Source of the DNA: Myxococcus xanthus
GTDB taxonomy: Bacteria; Myxococcota; Myxococcia; Myxococcales; Myxococcaceae
Assembly (NCBI RefSeq): GCF_006402735.1
Contig: NZ_CP017174.1
Location: 2,235,001-2,299,000, forward strand
DNA: 64,000 nucleotides
Direction: 5' to 3'
Positions within the stretch are counted from its first letter, which is position 1, and every line of letters begins with the position of its first letter. Below are positions 53,306 to 62,373 of the stretch, piece after piece. The position numbers were made by a program, and so were the translations under genes. Under the pieces are notes generated by a model. It made no database searches, was not told where the DNA came from, and saw only the letters and a list, made by a program, of their open reading frames with translations.

Positions 53306-53895
53306 CGGTGAAGCCCCGGCTGCTCTTCGCCACGTCCAACAAGGGCAAGCTGCGCGAGCTGCGCGGCCTCGTCGGAGACTCGGTGGAGGTGGTGTCCCTG
53401 GCGGACCTGCCTCCCGTGCCCGAGCCCGTGGAGGACGGCGCCACGTTCGAGGAGAACGCCGTGAAGAAGGCCCGCGCCTATGCGGACGCCACGGGGATGC
53501 TCACCCTGGCGGATGACTCCGGGCTGTGCGTGGACGCGCTGGGCGGCAGGCCCGGTGTGCAGTCCGCGCGCTATGCCCCGGGGGATGACCGGGCCCGCTA
53601 CGAGAAGCTTCTGACCGAGCTGGCCGGCGTGCCCGACGCGCAGCGCACCGCGTCCTTCCGCTGCGCGCTGGCGCTGGTGGGGCCCGGAGGAGGGGAGGCG
53701 AAGGTGGAGGTGGGGCAGTGCCAGGGCCGTATCGGCCACGCGCCGAAGGGGAGCCATGGTTTCGGCTATGACCCCGTCTTCATCCTTCCGGACGGCGACC
53801 GTGCCCTGGCGGAGCTGACGCCGGAGGAGAAGTCGGCCATCTCCCACCGGGGGAAGGCCTTCCAGAAGATGAAGCCCCACCTGCTGGGCTTGTAG
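53302..53895 (+). CDS. rdgB: XTP/dITP diphosphatase RdgB
   Basis: A 197-residue enzyme removing non-canonical purine NTPs. It starts [19 protein letters not shown], has [38 protein letters not shown] and [15 protein letters not shown], the full family signature. The ATG overlaps the rph stop (ATGA), the classical rph-rdgB pair. Confidence 0.96.
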   Translation: MTVKPRLLFATSNKGKLRELRGLVGDSVEVVSLADLPPVPEPVEDGATFEENAVKKARAYADATGMLTLADDSGLCVDALGGRPGVQSARYAPGDDRARYEKLLTELAGVPDAQRTASFRCALALVGPGGGEAKVEVGQCQGRIGHAPKGSHGFGYDPVFILPDGDRALAELTPEEKSAISHRGKAFQKMKPHLLGL

Positions 53896-53971
53896 CCGTC
53901 CGGAATGCGAGGCCGTCAGTCACGTCGGCCTTGCGCGTCCGTTCGGGATGGTTCAACAATGCCGGACTTCT

Positions 53972-54046
<75 letters not shown>

Positions 54047-54081
54047 TTGAAGTGCAGCATCGGAAGCAGGCGGCCCGGCCA

Positions 54082-54155
54082 GCTCCAGTAGCTCAGCTGG
54101 ATAGAGCACCGGCCTTCTAAGCCGGGGGTCGCAGGTTCGAGCCCTGCCTGGGGCG
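54082..54155 (+). tRNA. tRNA-Arg (anticodon TCT)
   Basis: 74-nt cloverleaf. The acceptor GCTCCAG pairs with CTGGGGC (two G-T type pairs), and the anticodon loop is CTTCTAA in a CCGGC/GCCGG stem. CCA is not encoded. It reads AGA codons. Confidence 0.93.
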
Positions 54156-54253
54156 CTAACCTGGCCGTAAGTAACATTTGGGCCTTGTCAGGGTCCTGGT
54201 TTCCAAGGTAGGGAAGCCGCCGCTTCAAACGCCGTTCGCGGTAAAGCTGTAAC

Positions 54254-54328
54254 GGCGGCCATAGCTCAACTGGTTAGAGCGCCGGACTGTGACTCCGGAG
54301 GTTGCCGGTTCGATCCCGGTTGGCCGCC
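54254..54328 (+). tRNA. tRNA-His (anticodon GTG)
   Basis: 75-nt including the extra 5' G at position -1 opposite C73, the histidine identity element. The acceptor GCGGCCA pairs with TGGCCGC, and the anticodon loop is CTGTGAC in a CCGGA/TCCGG stem. Confidence 0.95.
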
Positions 54329-54351
54329 CTTCTTTACCCGCCCTCGAAATT

Positions 54352-54425
54352 GCGTTCGTAGCTCAACTGGATAGAGCACCGGGCTTCGAACCCGGGGGTT
54401 GGGGGTTCAAGTCCCTCCGAGCGCG
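54352..54425 (+). tRNA. tRNA-Arg (anticodon TCG)
   Basis: 74-nt cloverleaf. The acceptor GCGTTCG pairs with CGAGCGC, the anticodon loop is CTTCGAA in a CCGGG/CCCGG stem, and the T loop is TTCAAGT with a G-T pair in the stem. Confidence 0.93.
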
Positions 54426-54451
54426 CACCTTCCAGCAGACTGAAGCAGGAA

Positions 54452-54479
54452 CGCCCCCGCCATTTTCGCAGCGGGGGCG
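54452..54479. terminator. hairpin between tRNA cluster and bet-type gene
   Basis: A 9-bp perfect stem (CGCCCCCGC / GCGGGGGCG) with loop CATTTTCGCA, in the short gap where the plus-strand tRNA cluster meets the minus-strand Bet gene. It may end both transcripts, though no strong T-tract follows. Confidence 0.5.
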
Positions 54480-54511
54480 CCCCTCACAGCCTGACGGTTT
54501 CCTGCTCAGCG

Positions 54512-55648
54512 TTACGCATCATGGGCCGCGCCGTTGCCGCCGCCCGTCGACGCCGGCACCCGGCAGCGCAGCTCCGTCTCCGCCTCCAACGCCAGCAGGT
54601 TCTCCCGCATGGCCTTGGCCCAGCGCGCCCGGGGCTGCTCCATCAGCTTCTCGTTGGCCAGGTCGATGGACTCGCTCAGCTCGTCGTCGGAGAGCTCGGA
54701 GGCCGTCTTTCCCTTATGGGGGCCGAACGCCACCACCACGGCGCTCGGCTTGGGGCGTGGCGCGGTCTCTGGACTGGCGGCGGGCTGGGCCTTGGCCACC
54801 GGCTCCCGCTGAGGGGCCGGGGCGGCGGGCCCCGCCTCCAGCGTGGACTCGCGGGGCTGCTTGGGCTGGAGCGGCACGTCGATGTCCAACTGCGCCGCGG
54901 CGGCCTGGGACGCGCGCGGCTCCTGGGGCGCCAGTGGAGGGAAGGACGCCTTGAGGGGACCGGGCTTGGAGCCTAGCACCTCGTAGGGGCCGCTGCCGTG
55001 CTCGTCCGAGTGCGACTCGTAATCCTCGGCGGGCATCTCCTCCCGCACATAGAGTCCACCGAAGGCCTCCGGGTACGCCTTGCGCAGGGCGGCCACGCGG
55101 GCGCACTTCTCAATCATGGTGGTGGGAATCTTGGACCACAGCGGCGTCTGCTGGACGTAGCCGCTGAAGTCCAACCACACCACCACGGGCAGCTTGTCCT
55201 CGCGCACCACGCGCGACCATGCACCCACCAGCGCGCCCTTGCGCTTGGCGGGGTTGAAGCGGTGCACCACCTCGCCTCGGCCCTGGTCCACGACGATGTC
55301 GTCCTCGGCGAACACCGCGCTCGCCTGGATGCCCTTGAAGTCCGGGAAGCGCTCGGCGCGCGCGAGCATTCCGGCCTCGGAGGGCTGGAACTCGTACTTC
55401 GTCACCCAGTTGGGCCGCTCGCGGTTGCCGGCATTCTGCCGGCGCGCCACGCAGAAGGCCTCCTTGAGGAGCGGGTCCAGGCCACTGCGCTTGCACTGCT
55501 CGATGAAGAGGGCGAACTCGTCCTCGCTGATGCCGCGAGGGCAGATGGTCCGCTTCACGAGCTCCACGCGCTCCCGCGTCCACCCGGCGTGCTGGCCACC
55601 CTGGCCGGCCGCCGTTCCTTCCGCCTTCTGTTGGGGGTTGGCTTCCAT
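54512..55648 (-). CDS. bet: phage-type single-strand annealing recombinase (Bet/RecT) with C-terminal extension
   Basis: A 378-residue protein. The N-terminal ~215 residues match the Bet/RecT annealing family: VELVKRTICPRGISEDEFALFIEQCKRSGLDPLLKEAF, WVTKYEFQPSEAGMLARAE, and SKIPTTMIEKCARVAALRKAYPEAFGGLYVREEM. A Pro/Ala-rich linker is followed by ~55 residues (VVAFGPHKGKTASELSDDELSESIDLANEKL) resembling the C-terminal domain of exodeoxyribonuclease X-like phage proteins. AGGAG is nine bases before the ATG. It lies antisense between tRNA-Arg(TCG) and tRNA-Lys. No other phage gene (exonuclease, integrase, capsid) is nearby, so it may be a domesticated or relic recombinase. Confidence 0.85.
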   Translation of the reverse strand: MEANPQQKAEGTAAGQGGQHAGWTRERVELVKRTICPRGISEDEFALFIEQCKRSGLDPLLKEAFCVARRQNAGNRERPNWVTKYEFQPSEAGMLARAERFPDFKGIQASAVFAEDDIVVDQGRGEVVHRFNPAKRKGALVGAWSRVVREDKLPVVVWLDFSGYVQQTPLWSKIPTTMIEKCARVAALRKAYPEAFGGLYVREEMPAEDYESHSDEHGSGPYEVLGSKPGPLKASFPPLAPQEPRASQAAAAQLDIDVPLQPKQPRESTLEAGPAAPAPQREPVAKAQPAASPETAPRPKPSAVVVAFGPHKGKTASELSDDELSESIDLANEKLMEQPRARWAKAMRENLLALEAETELRCRVPASTGGGNGAAHDA

Positions 55649-55677
55649 CTCTGTCTTCTCCTGCTACGTCCTGCGCG

Positions 55678-55704
55678 AAAAGGGCGGACGACCTCCGTCC
55701 GCCC
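55678..55704 (-). terminator. hairpin plus T4 in the leader of the Bet gene (attenuator-like)
   Basis: On the minus strand, GGGCGGACG-GAGGT-CGTCCGCCC is followed by TTTT, about 30 nt before the Bet start codon, upstream of its ribosome site. No gene on the minus strand lies upstream, so it is either a transcription attenuator for bet or a remnant. Confidence 0.55.
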
Positions 55705-55953
55705 GCATGGTTGCCGCGGGGTGCTCGGTGCTCTTGAGGTGACTGACCGCGAGCCGTCACACGCTCGCCGTCCCGCCAGCCTGGGACGAACAGCGTGCTA
55801 CGGCCATGTTGAACATCGGAGTGGGGCGCTCGCTTCACATGCCTGCGTCACGCGCCGGGCCCGGCTGAAGAGCATGCGGACCAGCATCGACTCCGGAAAT
55901 CACCGGAGACAGATCGCCACGGACAGGAATGAAGGGGGGCGCGAAAAAACGTT

Positions 55954-55982
55954 TTGACACAGCCAGCGGCGTTCTGTAGTTA
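55954..55982 (+). promoter_or_regulatory. promoter for tRNA-Lys (with overlapping palindrome)
   Basis: A perfect -35 TTGACA (55954-55959), a 17-bp spacer, and TAGTTA (55977-55982), about 46 bp before tRNA-Lys. The palindrome AAAACGTTTT (55946-55955) overlaps the -35 start. Confidence 0.6.
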
Positions 55983-56028
55983 CCGCCGCCACCTGGACGC
56001 CGCGCAGGCGGCGGACCGGGGCAGTGCC

Positions 56029-56101
56029 GGGAGCGTAGCTCAATTGGCAGAGCAATGGACTCTTAATCCATAGGTTGTGGGTTCGATTCCCTCCGCTCTC
56101 A
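56029..56101 (+). tRNA. tRNA-Lys (anticodon CTT)
   Basis: 73-nt cloverleaf. The acceptor GGGAGCG pairs with CGCTCTC (one G-T), and the anticodon loop is CTCTTAA in an ATGGA/TCCAT stem. The T stem (GTGGG/CCCTC) has a T-T mismatch at the second pair, which is unusual. A strong terminator follows. Confidence 0.9.
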
Positions 56102-56106
56102 CTGTG

Positions 56107-56142
56107 AGGCCCCTCCAGAAATGGAGGGGCCTTTTTGTTTTT
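56107..56142 (+). terminator. intrinsic terminator after tRNA-Lys
   Basis: A perfect 11-bp stem (AGGCCCCTCCA / TGGAGGGGCCT), GAAA loop, then TTTTTGTTTTT. Confidence 0.95.
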
Positions 56143-56206
56143 CCGGCCCTCTGCCGTTCCGTGGACGTTTCACGGTAAGACGGTGCAGCGCACGACGACG
56201 CAACCC

Positions 56207-56288
56207 GGGCGGGTGGCGAAACTGGTAGACGCGCCAGACTTAGGATCTGGTACCGCAAGGTGTGAGGGTTCGAGTCCCTCCTCGCCCA
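56207..56288 (+). tRNA. tRNA-Leu (anticodon TAG)
   Basis: 82-nt class II tRNA. The acceptor GGGCGGG pairs with CTCGCCC (one G-T), the anticodon loop is CTTAGGA in a CCAGA/TCTGG stem, a long variable arm is present, and the T loop is TTCGAGT. It reads CUA codons. Confidence 0.93.
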
Positions 56289-56394
56289 TTTCGCGTTGAC
56301 CCGTTCGTGCCTATCCCCTAAAGGCGCACGTCCCACTTTTCCGGCACCGCCCGAAACGACTGATTGTCCGGCGGCGGTGGCGAGCGAGGCCCGC

Positions 56395-57672
56395 ATGAAG
56401 GTCCAGGTCGAGGAGCTTTCTCCCATCGAGAAGAAGCTCTCCATCGAGGTCGACAATGCCCGCGTGGCGGAGGAGCTGTCCCGCGCGTACTCCAACCTGG
56501 GCCGCCAGGTGCGGCTGCCAGGGTTCCGTCAGGGCAAGGTGCCTCGTCGCATCCTGGAGCAGCGCTACCGCGACCAGGTGGAGGACGAGGTCATCCAGCG
56601 CGTGGTGCAGAGCGCGTACGTGGAGGCCATCCGCGAGCACAACGTGGAGGTCGTCGCCACGCCGCAGGTGACCAACTCCGGTCTCAAGCCCAACACCCCG
56701 TTCACCTTCGAGGCTCGCGTCGAGGTGAAGCCCAAGGTGGAGGCCAAGGACTACCAGGCGCTGCCGCTGACGAAGTCCGACACCGCCGTCACCGACGAGC
56801 AGGTGAACGAGCAGTTGGAGCGCATGCGCCAGTCGATGGCTCGGCTGGAGCCCGTCACCGACCGCGACACCGCCGCCTCCGGCGACTACGCCACCGTGGA
56901 CTTCGACGCCACCGTGGACGGCCAGCCCTTCGCGGGCAGCAAGGCGGAGGGCATCACCGTGCAGGTGCAGCCCGGTGAGCTGGTGGAGTCCAAGATTGCC
57001 GCCCTGGAGGGCGTGAAGGTCGGCGAGTCCAAGGACATCGACTACGCCTTCCCGCAGGAGTACCAGGTGGAGGAGGTGCGCGGAAAGACGGCGCGCTTCC
57101 ACATCACGCTCAAGGGCGTGCAGAAGGAAATCGTCCCCGAGCTGAACGACGACTTCGCCAAGCAGACGGGCGTCTCCCAGTCCATTGACGAGCTGCGCAC
57201 CAAGCTCCGTGAGGACATGGAGAAGGCGCGCAAGTCCCAGGTGGAGGGCGAGGAGCGCGAGGCGCTGGTGAAGGCGCTGCTGGAGCGCAACACCTTCGAC
57301 GTGCCCCGCGCCATGGTGGAGCGGGCCATGGACTCCATGCTGCGTGGTGCGCTGCAGCAGCTCCAGCGCTCCGGTGTGGACCCCCGCCAGCTGAACCTGG
57401 ACTTCAACCGTCTGCGCGAGGACATGCGCGAGAAGGCCCTCCAGGAAGTGAAGGGCACGCTGCTCTTCGAGTCCATCGCTCAGAAGGAGGGCATCCAGGC
57501 CTCCGACGCGGATGTGGACGCCCGCATCGAGCAGCTCGCCAACGAGGCGGGCCAGCCGCTCGCCGTGGTGCAGAAGTACTTCAAGGGCGCCGACGAGCGG
57601 CTCGGGTTGTCTCTCCGACTCAGGGAGGAAAAGACGATTGAATTCCTGAGGAGCCGGGCGAAGTATTCGTAA
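56395..57672 (+). CDS. tig: trigger factor
   Basis: A 425-residue ribosome-associated chaperone. It has the ribosome-binding tail motif [16 protein letters not shown], the peptidyl-prolyl isomerase domain ([24 protein letters not shown]), and a long helical C-terminal domain. ATG 56395 has GAGG five bases before it; the frame extends upstream. It starts the tig-clpP-clpX-lon quality-control block. Confidence 0.97.
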   Translation: MKVQVEELSPIEKKLSIEVDNARVAEELSRAYSNLGRQVRLPGFRQGKVPRRILEQRYRDQVEDEVIQRVVQSAYVEAIREHNVEVVATPQVTNSGLKPNTPFTFEARVEVKPKVEAKDYQALPLTKSDTAVTDEQVNEQLERMRQSMARLEPVTDRDTAASGDYATVDFDATVDGQPFAGSKAEGITVQVQPGELVESKIAALEGVKVGESKDIDYAFPQEYQVEEVRGKTARFHITLKGVQKEIVPELNDDFAKQTGVSQSIDELRTKLREDMEKARKSQVEGEEREALVKALLERNTFDVPRAMVERAMDSMLRGALQQLQRSGVDPRQLNLDFNRLREDMREKALQEVKGTLLFESIAQKEGIQASDADVDARIEQLANEAGQPLAVVQKYFKGADERLGLSLRLREEKTIEFLRSRAKYS

Positions 57673-57693
57673 GGTTCCCTCACCGAGGTCGAC

Positions 57694-58314
57694 ATGCCCT
57701 TCATGCCCGTTCCCTACGTCATCGAGCAGACCCACCGGGGTGAGCGCTCGTACGACATCTACAGCCGGCTCCTGAAGGACCGCATCGTGATGCTGGGCAC
57801 GGAGATCGACGATGACGTGGCCAACGTCATCGTCGCCCAGCTGCTGTTCCTGGAGTCGGAAGACCCGGACAAGGACATCAACCTCTACATCAACTCGCCG
57901 GGTGGTTCGGTGACGGCGGGCCTCGCCATCTACGACACCATGCAGTACGTGAAGTGTCCGGTGTCCACCATCTGCGTCGGGCAGGCGGCCTCCATGGGGG
58001 CCGTCCTCCTGCTCGCCGGTGCCAAGGGCAAGCGTTACGCCCTGCCGTCCAGCCGCATCATGATTCACCAGCCCTTGGGCGGTGTGCGCGGTCAGGCAAC
58101 GGACATTGAAATCCAGGCGAAGGAAATCCTCCGGATGAAGGCGAAGCTCAACGAGCTCATCGTCAAGCACACCGGACAGTCCATCGAGCGTGTCGAGAAG
58201 GACACGGACCGCGACTACTTCATGGGCGCGTCCGAGGCGAAGGCCTACGGCATCATCGATGAAATCCAGAACCCCCGGAAGGTCGTGGGACTGGGCAAGG
58301 AAGAGAAGAAGTAG
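57694..58314 (+). CDS. clpP: ATP-dependent Clp protease proteolytic subunit ClpP
   Basis: A 206-residue serine protease with the triad Ser100 ([14 protein letters not shown]), His125 ([10 protein letters not shown]) and Asp174 ([18 protein letters not shown]). The N-terminus [31 protein letters not shown] is the usual ClpP start. Its ATPase partner clpX follows after 217 bp with a terminator-like hairpin between them. Confidence 0.98.
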   Translation: MPFMPVPYVIEQTHRGERSYDIYSRLLKDRIVMLGTEIDDDVANVIVAQLLFLESEDPDKDINLYINSPGGSVTAGLAIYDTMQYVKCPVSTICVGQAASMGAVLLLAGAKGKRYALPSSRIMIHQPLGGVRGQATDIEIQAKEILRMKAKLNELIVKHTGQSIERVEKDTDRDYFMGASEAKAYGIIDEIQNPRKVVGLGKEEKK

Positions 58315-58347
58315 GCGGATTGCCGAGGCTTCGGGGCCTCGGTCGGC

Positions 58348-58396
58348 AGCCGGAGCCGCGGGAATGCGCCCCCGCGACTCCGGCTTTCTGCTTTCT
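58348..58396 (+). terminator. intrinsic terminator after clpP
   Basis: A long near-perfect stem (AGCCGGAG-CGCGGG / CCCGCG-CTCCGGCT with one bulge) followed by TTTCTGCTTTCT. It could make clpP and clpX partly independent transcripts. Confidence 0.8.
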
Positions 58397-58531
58397 GCGT
58401 CATGGCACAGGCCCTGTTAAGTACCCGGAAGGCGCGTGGACGTTCCGGACGGGGGCTGACTAGATTGGTCCCGAGCCAGGAACGGGGTGGAGTTCGGGGT
58501 CGGGGGCCTTTCAGGCGCAGCGAGGGACGAA

Positions 58532-59815
58532 ATGGCGGGCAAGAACGTGGAGAAGCGAGACAACCAGACCCTCTGCTGCTCCTTCTGTGGAAAGTCACAG
58601 AAGGAGGTCAAGAAGCTCATCGCGGGGCCGACGGTCTACATCTGCGACGAGTGCATCGGGCTGTGCAACGACATCATCGCGGAGGAGATCGACCGCGAGG
58701 AGACGAAGGACACCAAGCTGCGCATCCCCCGGCCCTCCGAAATCAAGGCGGTGCTGGACGAGTACGTGATTGGGCAGGAGCGGGCGAAGAAGACGCTCTC
58801 CGTCGCCGTGCACAACCACTACAAGCGCATCGAGTCCAAGGTCGCGATGGAGGACGTGGAGCTCCAGAAGAGCAACATTCTTCTCCTGGGGCCTACCGGT
58901 AGCGGCAAGACGCTGCTGGCGCAGACGCTGGCGCGCATCCTCAACGTGCCCTTCACCATCGCCGACGCGACGTGCCTCACCGAGGCCGGCTACGTGGGCG
59001 AGGACGTGGAGAACATCATCGTCAACCTGCTGCAGGCCGCCGACCACGACATCGAGCGGGCCCAGCGCGGCATCGTCTACATCGACGAAATCGACAAGAT
59101 CGCGCGCAAGTCGGAGAACCCCTCCATCACCCGCGATGTCAGCGGCGAGGGCGTTCAGCAGGCGCTGCTCAAGCTCATCGAAGGCACGGTGGCCAATGTT
59201 CCGCCCAAGGGCGGCCGCAAGCACCCGCAGCAGGAGTTCCTGCAGGTGGACACCACCAACATCCTCTTCATCTGCGGCGGCGCCTTCGGCGGGCTGGACC
59301 AGGTGATTGAGCGGCGCATGGGCGGTCGCAGCCTGGGCTTTGGCGCGGAGGTGCAGTCCAAGAAGCAACGCAGCCTCACGGAGCTGCTCAAGCACGTGGA
59401 GCCGGAGGACCTGCTGAAGTTCGGCATGATTCCGGAGTTCATCGGCCGCCTGCCCATCATCACCGCGCTGGAGGAGCTGGATGAGGCTGCCCTCATCAAC
59501 ATCCTCAACCAGCCGAAGAACGCGCTCACCAAGCAGTACCGCAAGCTCTTCGAGCTGGACGGCGTGACGCTGAAGTTCACCGACGGCGCCCTCAAGGCCA
59601 TTGCCAACGAGGCCATCCGCCGCAAGGCGGGCGCCCGTGGCCTGCGCTCCATCCTGGAGTCGGCCATGCTGGACGTGATGTACGAAATCCCGTCCCGCAA
59701 GACGGCCCGCGAGGTGCTCATCTCCGAGGAAGTGATTCTCAAGAAGAGCGAGCCGGTGGTGCTGCACGCCCAGCCGGAGAAGGAAGCCGCGGAGCCGAAG
59801 AAGGAATCCGCCTGA
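58532..59815 (+). CDS. clpX: ATP-dependent Clp protease ATP-binding subunit ClpX
   Basis: A 427-residue AAA+ unfoldase. It has the zinc-binding domain at the N-terminus ([13 protein letters not shown] ... ICDECIGLC), Walker [19 protein letters not shown], Walker [17 protein letters not shown], the ClpP-binding loop (IGF equivalent in the conserved region), and sensor motifs [13 protein letters not shown] 58532 has GAGGGA before it. A longer GTG frame is not supported. Confidence 0.98.
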   Translation: MAGKNVEKRDNQTLCCSFCGKSQKEVKKLIAGPTVYICDECIGLCNDIIAEEIDREETKDTKLRIPRPSEIKAVLDEYVIGQERAKKTLSVAVHNHYKRIESKVAMEDVELQKSNILLLGPTGSGKTLLAQTLARILNVPFTIADATCLTEAGYVGEDVENIIVNLLQAADHDIERAQRGIVYIDEIDKIARKSENPSITRDVSGEGVQQALLKLIEGTVANVPPKGGRKHPQQEFLQVDTTNILFICGGAFGGLDQVIERRMGGRSLGFGAEVQSKKQRSLTELLKHVEPEDLLKFGMIPEFIGRLPIITALEELDEAALINILNQPKNALTKQYRKLFELDGVTLKFTDGALKAIANEAIRRKAGARGLRSILESAMLDVMYEIPSRKTAREVLISEEVILKKSEPVVLHAQPEKEAAEPKKESA

Positions 59816-59982
59816 CGCCAGGGCCCGTAGGGGCCCGGTGTTGTCTGGTTGACGGGGCGCGTCACGGAACCACCAGGTGTGGTCCGGGCGCGCCTCTTTC
59901 GTCAGGGGAGGGGCCGGGCTTGCGTTGGCCCCGCCACACTTTTTGTGGGACGGCCGGGGGCCTTTCTGTATGTGCTGGGCCC

Positions 59983-62175
59983 ATGAGAAAGCTGCTCGTT
60001 CCCGCCCTGATGTCGCTCGCGGCGTGTGCCTCCCAGAAGGAGGCCGCGCGTGATGAGCTGCCCGCGGCAGCCTCCGCGGCCCCCGTATCCGAGGAGTCTC
60101 CCCGCATGTCCTACCCGGCGACCCGGGCGGAGCAGGTTGTCGACACATTGCACGGCGTCCAGGTAGCGGACCCCTACCGCTGGCTCGAGGACGAGAAGGC
60201 CCCCGAGGTCCAGACGTGGATGACGGCGCAGAACGCGCACGCCCGCGAAGCGCTGGCGAAGCTCCCCGGCCGTGAGGCCCTGGCCGCGCGCTTCAAGGAG
60301 CTGTTCTACACCGACTCCGTCTCCACCCCGTCGCGCCGCAACGGGCGCTTCTTCTACGTCCGCACCCACAAGGACAAGGAGAAGGCCATCCTCTACTGGC
60401 GCCAGGGGGAGAGCGGGCAGGAGAAGGTGCTGTTGGATCCGAACGGCTGGAGCAAGGACGGCACCGTGTCCCTGGGGACCTGGGCCGTGTCCTGGGACGG
60501 CAAGAAGGTGGCCTTCGCCCAGAAGCCCAACGCCGCGGATGAGGCGGTGCTGCACGTCATCGACGTGGACTCCGGCGAGTGGTCCAAGGTCGACGTCATC
60601 GAGGGTGGCAAGTACGCCACGCCCAAGTGGACGCCCGACAGCAAGGGCTTCTATTACGAGTGGCTGCCCACGGACCCGTCCATCAAGGTGGACGAGCGCC
60701 CCGGCTACACCACCATCCGCTACCACACGCTGGGCACGGAGCCGTCGAAGGACACCGTGGTGCACGAGCGCACCGGCGACCCGACGACGTTCCTCCAGAG
60801 CGACCTGAGCCGCGACGGCAAGTACCTGTTCGTCTACATCCTCCGCGGCTGGAGCGAGAACGACGTCTACTGGAAGCGGCCGGGTGAGAAGGACTTCCGC
60901 CTGCTGGTGAAGGGCGCGGGCGCCAAGTACGAGGTGCACGCCTGGAAGGACCGCTTCTACGTCCTCACCGACGAGGGCGCCCCGCGCCAGCGCGTCTTCG
61001 AGGTGGATCCGGCGAAGCCGACCCGCGCGTCGTGGAAGGAGATTGTCCCCGAGGACCCGTCCGCGTCCCTGCTGTCCGCCAGCATCGTCGGCGGGCACCT
61101 GTCGCTGGAGTACCTCAAGGACGCGACGTCCGAGGTGCGCGTGGCCACGCTGAAGGGCAAGCCGGTGCGCACGGTGCAACTGCCGGGCGTGGGCGCGGCG
61201 TCCAACCTGATGGGCCTGGAGGACCTGGATGACGCCTACTACGTCTTCACGTCCTTCACCACGCCCCGTCAAATCTACAAGACGTCCGTCAGCACCGGGA
61301 AGTCGGAGCTCTGGGCCAAGGTGGACGTGCCCATGAACCCGGAGCAGTACCAGGTCGAGCAGGTCTTCTACGCGTCCAAGGACGGGACGAAGGTGCCCAT
61401 GTTCGTGGTGCACCGCAAGGACCTGAAGCGTGACGGCAACGCGCCCACGCTGCTCTACGGCTACGGCGGCTTCAACGTGAACATGGAGGCCAACTTCCGC
61501 TCGAGCATCCTGCCCTGGCTGGACGCGGGCGGCGTGTACGCGGTGGCCAACCTGCGCGGCGGCGGCGAGTACGGCAAGGCCTGGCACGACGCCGGCCGCC
61601 TGGACAAGAAGCAGAACGTCTTCGACGACTTCCACGCGGCGGCCGAGTACCTAGTCCAGCAGAAGTACACGCAGCCCAAGCGGCTGGCCATCTACGGCGG
61701 CAGCAACGGCGGCCTGCTGGTGGGCGCGGCCATGACGCAGCGGCCGGAGCTGTACGGCGCGGTGGTGTGCGCGGTGCCCCTGCTGGACATGGTGCGCTAC
61801 CACCTCTTCGGCAGCGGCCGGACCTGGATTCCGGAGTACGGCACGGCGGAGAAGCCCGAGGACTTCAAGACGCTGCACGCCTACTCGCCCTACCACCACG
61901 TGCGGCCGGACGTGCGCTACCCCGCGCTGCTGATGATGGCGGCGGACCACGATGACCGGGTGGACCCCATGCACGCCCGCAAGTTCGTGGCGGCGGTGCA
62001 GAACGCGCCCGGAAACCCGGCGACGACGCTGCTGCGCATCGAGGCCAACGCGGGTCACGGCGGCGCGGATCAGGTGGCCAAGGCCATTGAGTCCAGCGTG
62101 GACCTGTATTCGTTCCTGTTCCATGCCCTGGAGGTCCAGGGGGCACAGGGTGGGGTGGCGGCGCAGGGCCGCTGA
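59983..62175 (+). CDS. prolyl oligopeptidase (lipoprotein form)
   Basis: A 730-residue S9A prolyl endopeptidase: an N-terminal beta-propeller and a C-terminal alpha/beta hydrolase with Ser574 (GGSNGGLL), an Asp in the [14 protein letters not shown] segment (~658) and His692 (NAGHGGADQ). It closely matches the M. xanthus prolyl endopeptidase as I know it, whose described form begins at M42 ([12 protein letters not shown]). Upstream of that is a lipoprotein signal ([10 protein letters not shown]; lipid Cys15), so the genomic form may be an envelope lipoprotein. It sits between clpX and lon, inside a proteolysis locus. Confidence 0.96.
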   Translation: MRKLLVPALMSLAACASQKEAARDELPAAASAAPVSEESPRMSYPATRAEQVVDTLHGVQVADPYRWLEDEKAPEVQTWMTAQNAHAREALAKLPGREALAARFKELFYTDSVSTPSRRNGRFFYVRTHKDKEKAILYWRQGESGQEKVLLDPNGWSKDGTVSLGTWAVSWDGKKVAFAQKPNAADEAVLHVIDVDSGEWSKVDVIEGGKYATPKWTPDSKGFYYEWLPTDPSIKVDERPGYTTIRYHTLGTEPSKDTVVHERTGDPTTFLQSDLSRDGKYLFVYILRGWSENDVYWKRPGEKDFRLLVKGAGAKYEVHAWKDRFYVLTDEGAPRQRVFEVDPAKPTRASWKEIVPEDPSASLLSASIVGGHLSLEYLKDATSEVRVATLKGKPVRTVQLPGVGAASNLMGLEDLDDAYYVFTSFTTPRQIYKTSVSTGKSELWAKVDVPMNPEQYQVEQVFYASKDGTKVPMFVVHRKDLKRDGNAPTLLYGYGGFNVNMEANFRSSILPWLDAGGVYAVANLRGGGEYGKAWHDAGRLDKKQNVFDDFHAAAEYLVQQKYTQPKRLAIYGGSNGGLLVGAAMTQRPELYGAVVCAVPLLDMVRYHLFGSGRTWIPEYGTAEKPEDFKTLHAYSPYHHVRPDVRYPALLMMAADHDDRVDPMHARKFVAAVQNAPGNPATTLLRIEANAGHGGADQVAKAIESSVDLYSFLFHALEVQGAQGGVAAQGR

Positions 62176-62187
62176 CACCCCAAGCGG

Positions 62188-62215
62188 ACACCCGAGGGAG
62201 TCTCGGGTGTTCCCT
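62188..62215 (+). terminator. hairpin after the prolyl oligopeptidase gene
   Basis: ACACCCGAG-GGAGT-CTCGGGTGT, a 9-bp perfect stem, followed by TCCCTT. The T-tract is weak. Confidence 0.5.
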
Positions 62216-62226
62216 TGATGGCACGA

Positions 62227-62259
62227 CGCCGTTCCCCAATCTTGAGCCGGGGAACGGCG
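62227..62259. promoter_or_regulatory. 11-bp perfect inverted repeat upstream of lon
   Basis: CGCCGTTCCCC - 11-nt spacer - GGGGAACGGCG, ending 114 bp before the lon ATG. A TATAGA-like -10 element (62276) lies downstream. It is not CIRCE. It is a candidate operator or an mRNA hairpin. Confidence 0.45.
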
Positions 62260-62373
62260 CCGCGAATCGCCGTGTTATAGAACTGCTGCATCCCGTACGA
62301 ATGCTCGGCGAGCGAGCAGACGGGCAACTCTTCTAGGGGCCTGCAACTCCGAGGGCCCGCAGGTGGCGGATAC

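Larger units (their letters stand above)
55649..56028. other. 380-bp gap between the Bet gene and tRNA-Lys
   Basis: Holds a leader hairpin for the Bet gene (55678-55704), an inverted repeat CTCCGG-N6-CCGGAG (55891-55908), a palindrome AAAACGTTTT (55946-55955) and a tRNA-Lys promoter (55954-55982). No plausible gene is seen. The AT-rich stretch around 55940-55960 stands out from the GC-rich flanks. Confidence 0.6.

Noticed and set aside
54512-56028. Prophage
   Set aside because: Only the Bet-type gene was found; no integrase, capsid, portal or lysis genes, so a prophage call is not supported.
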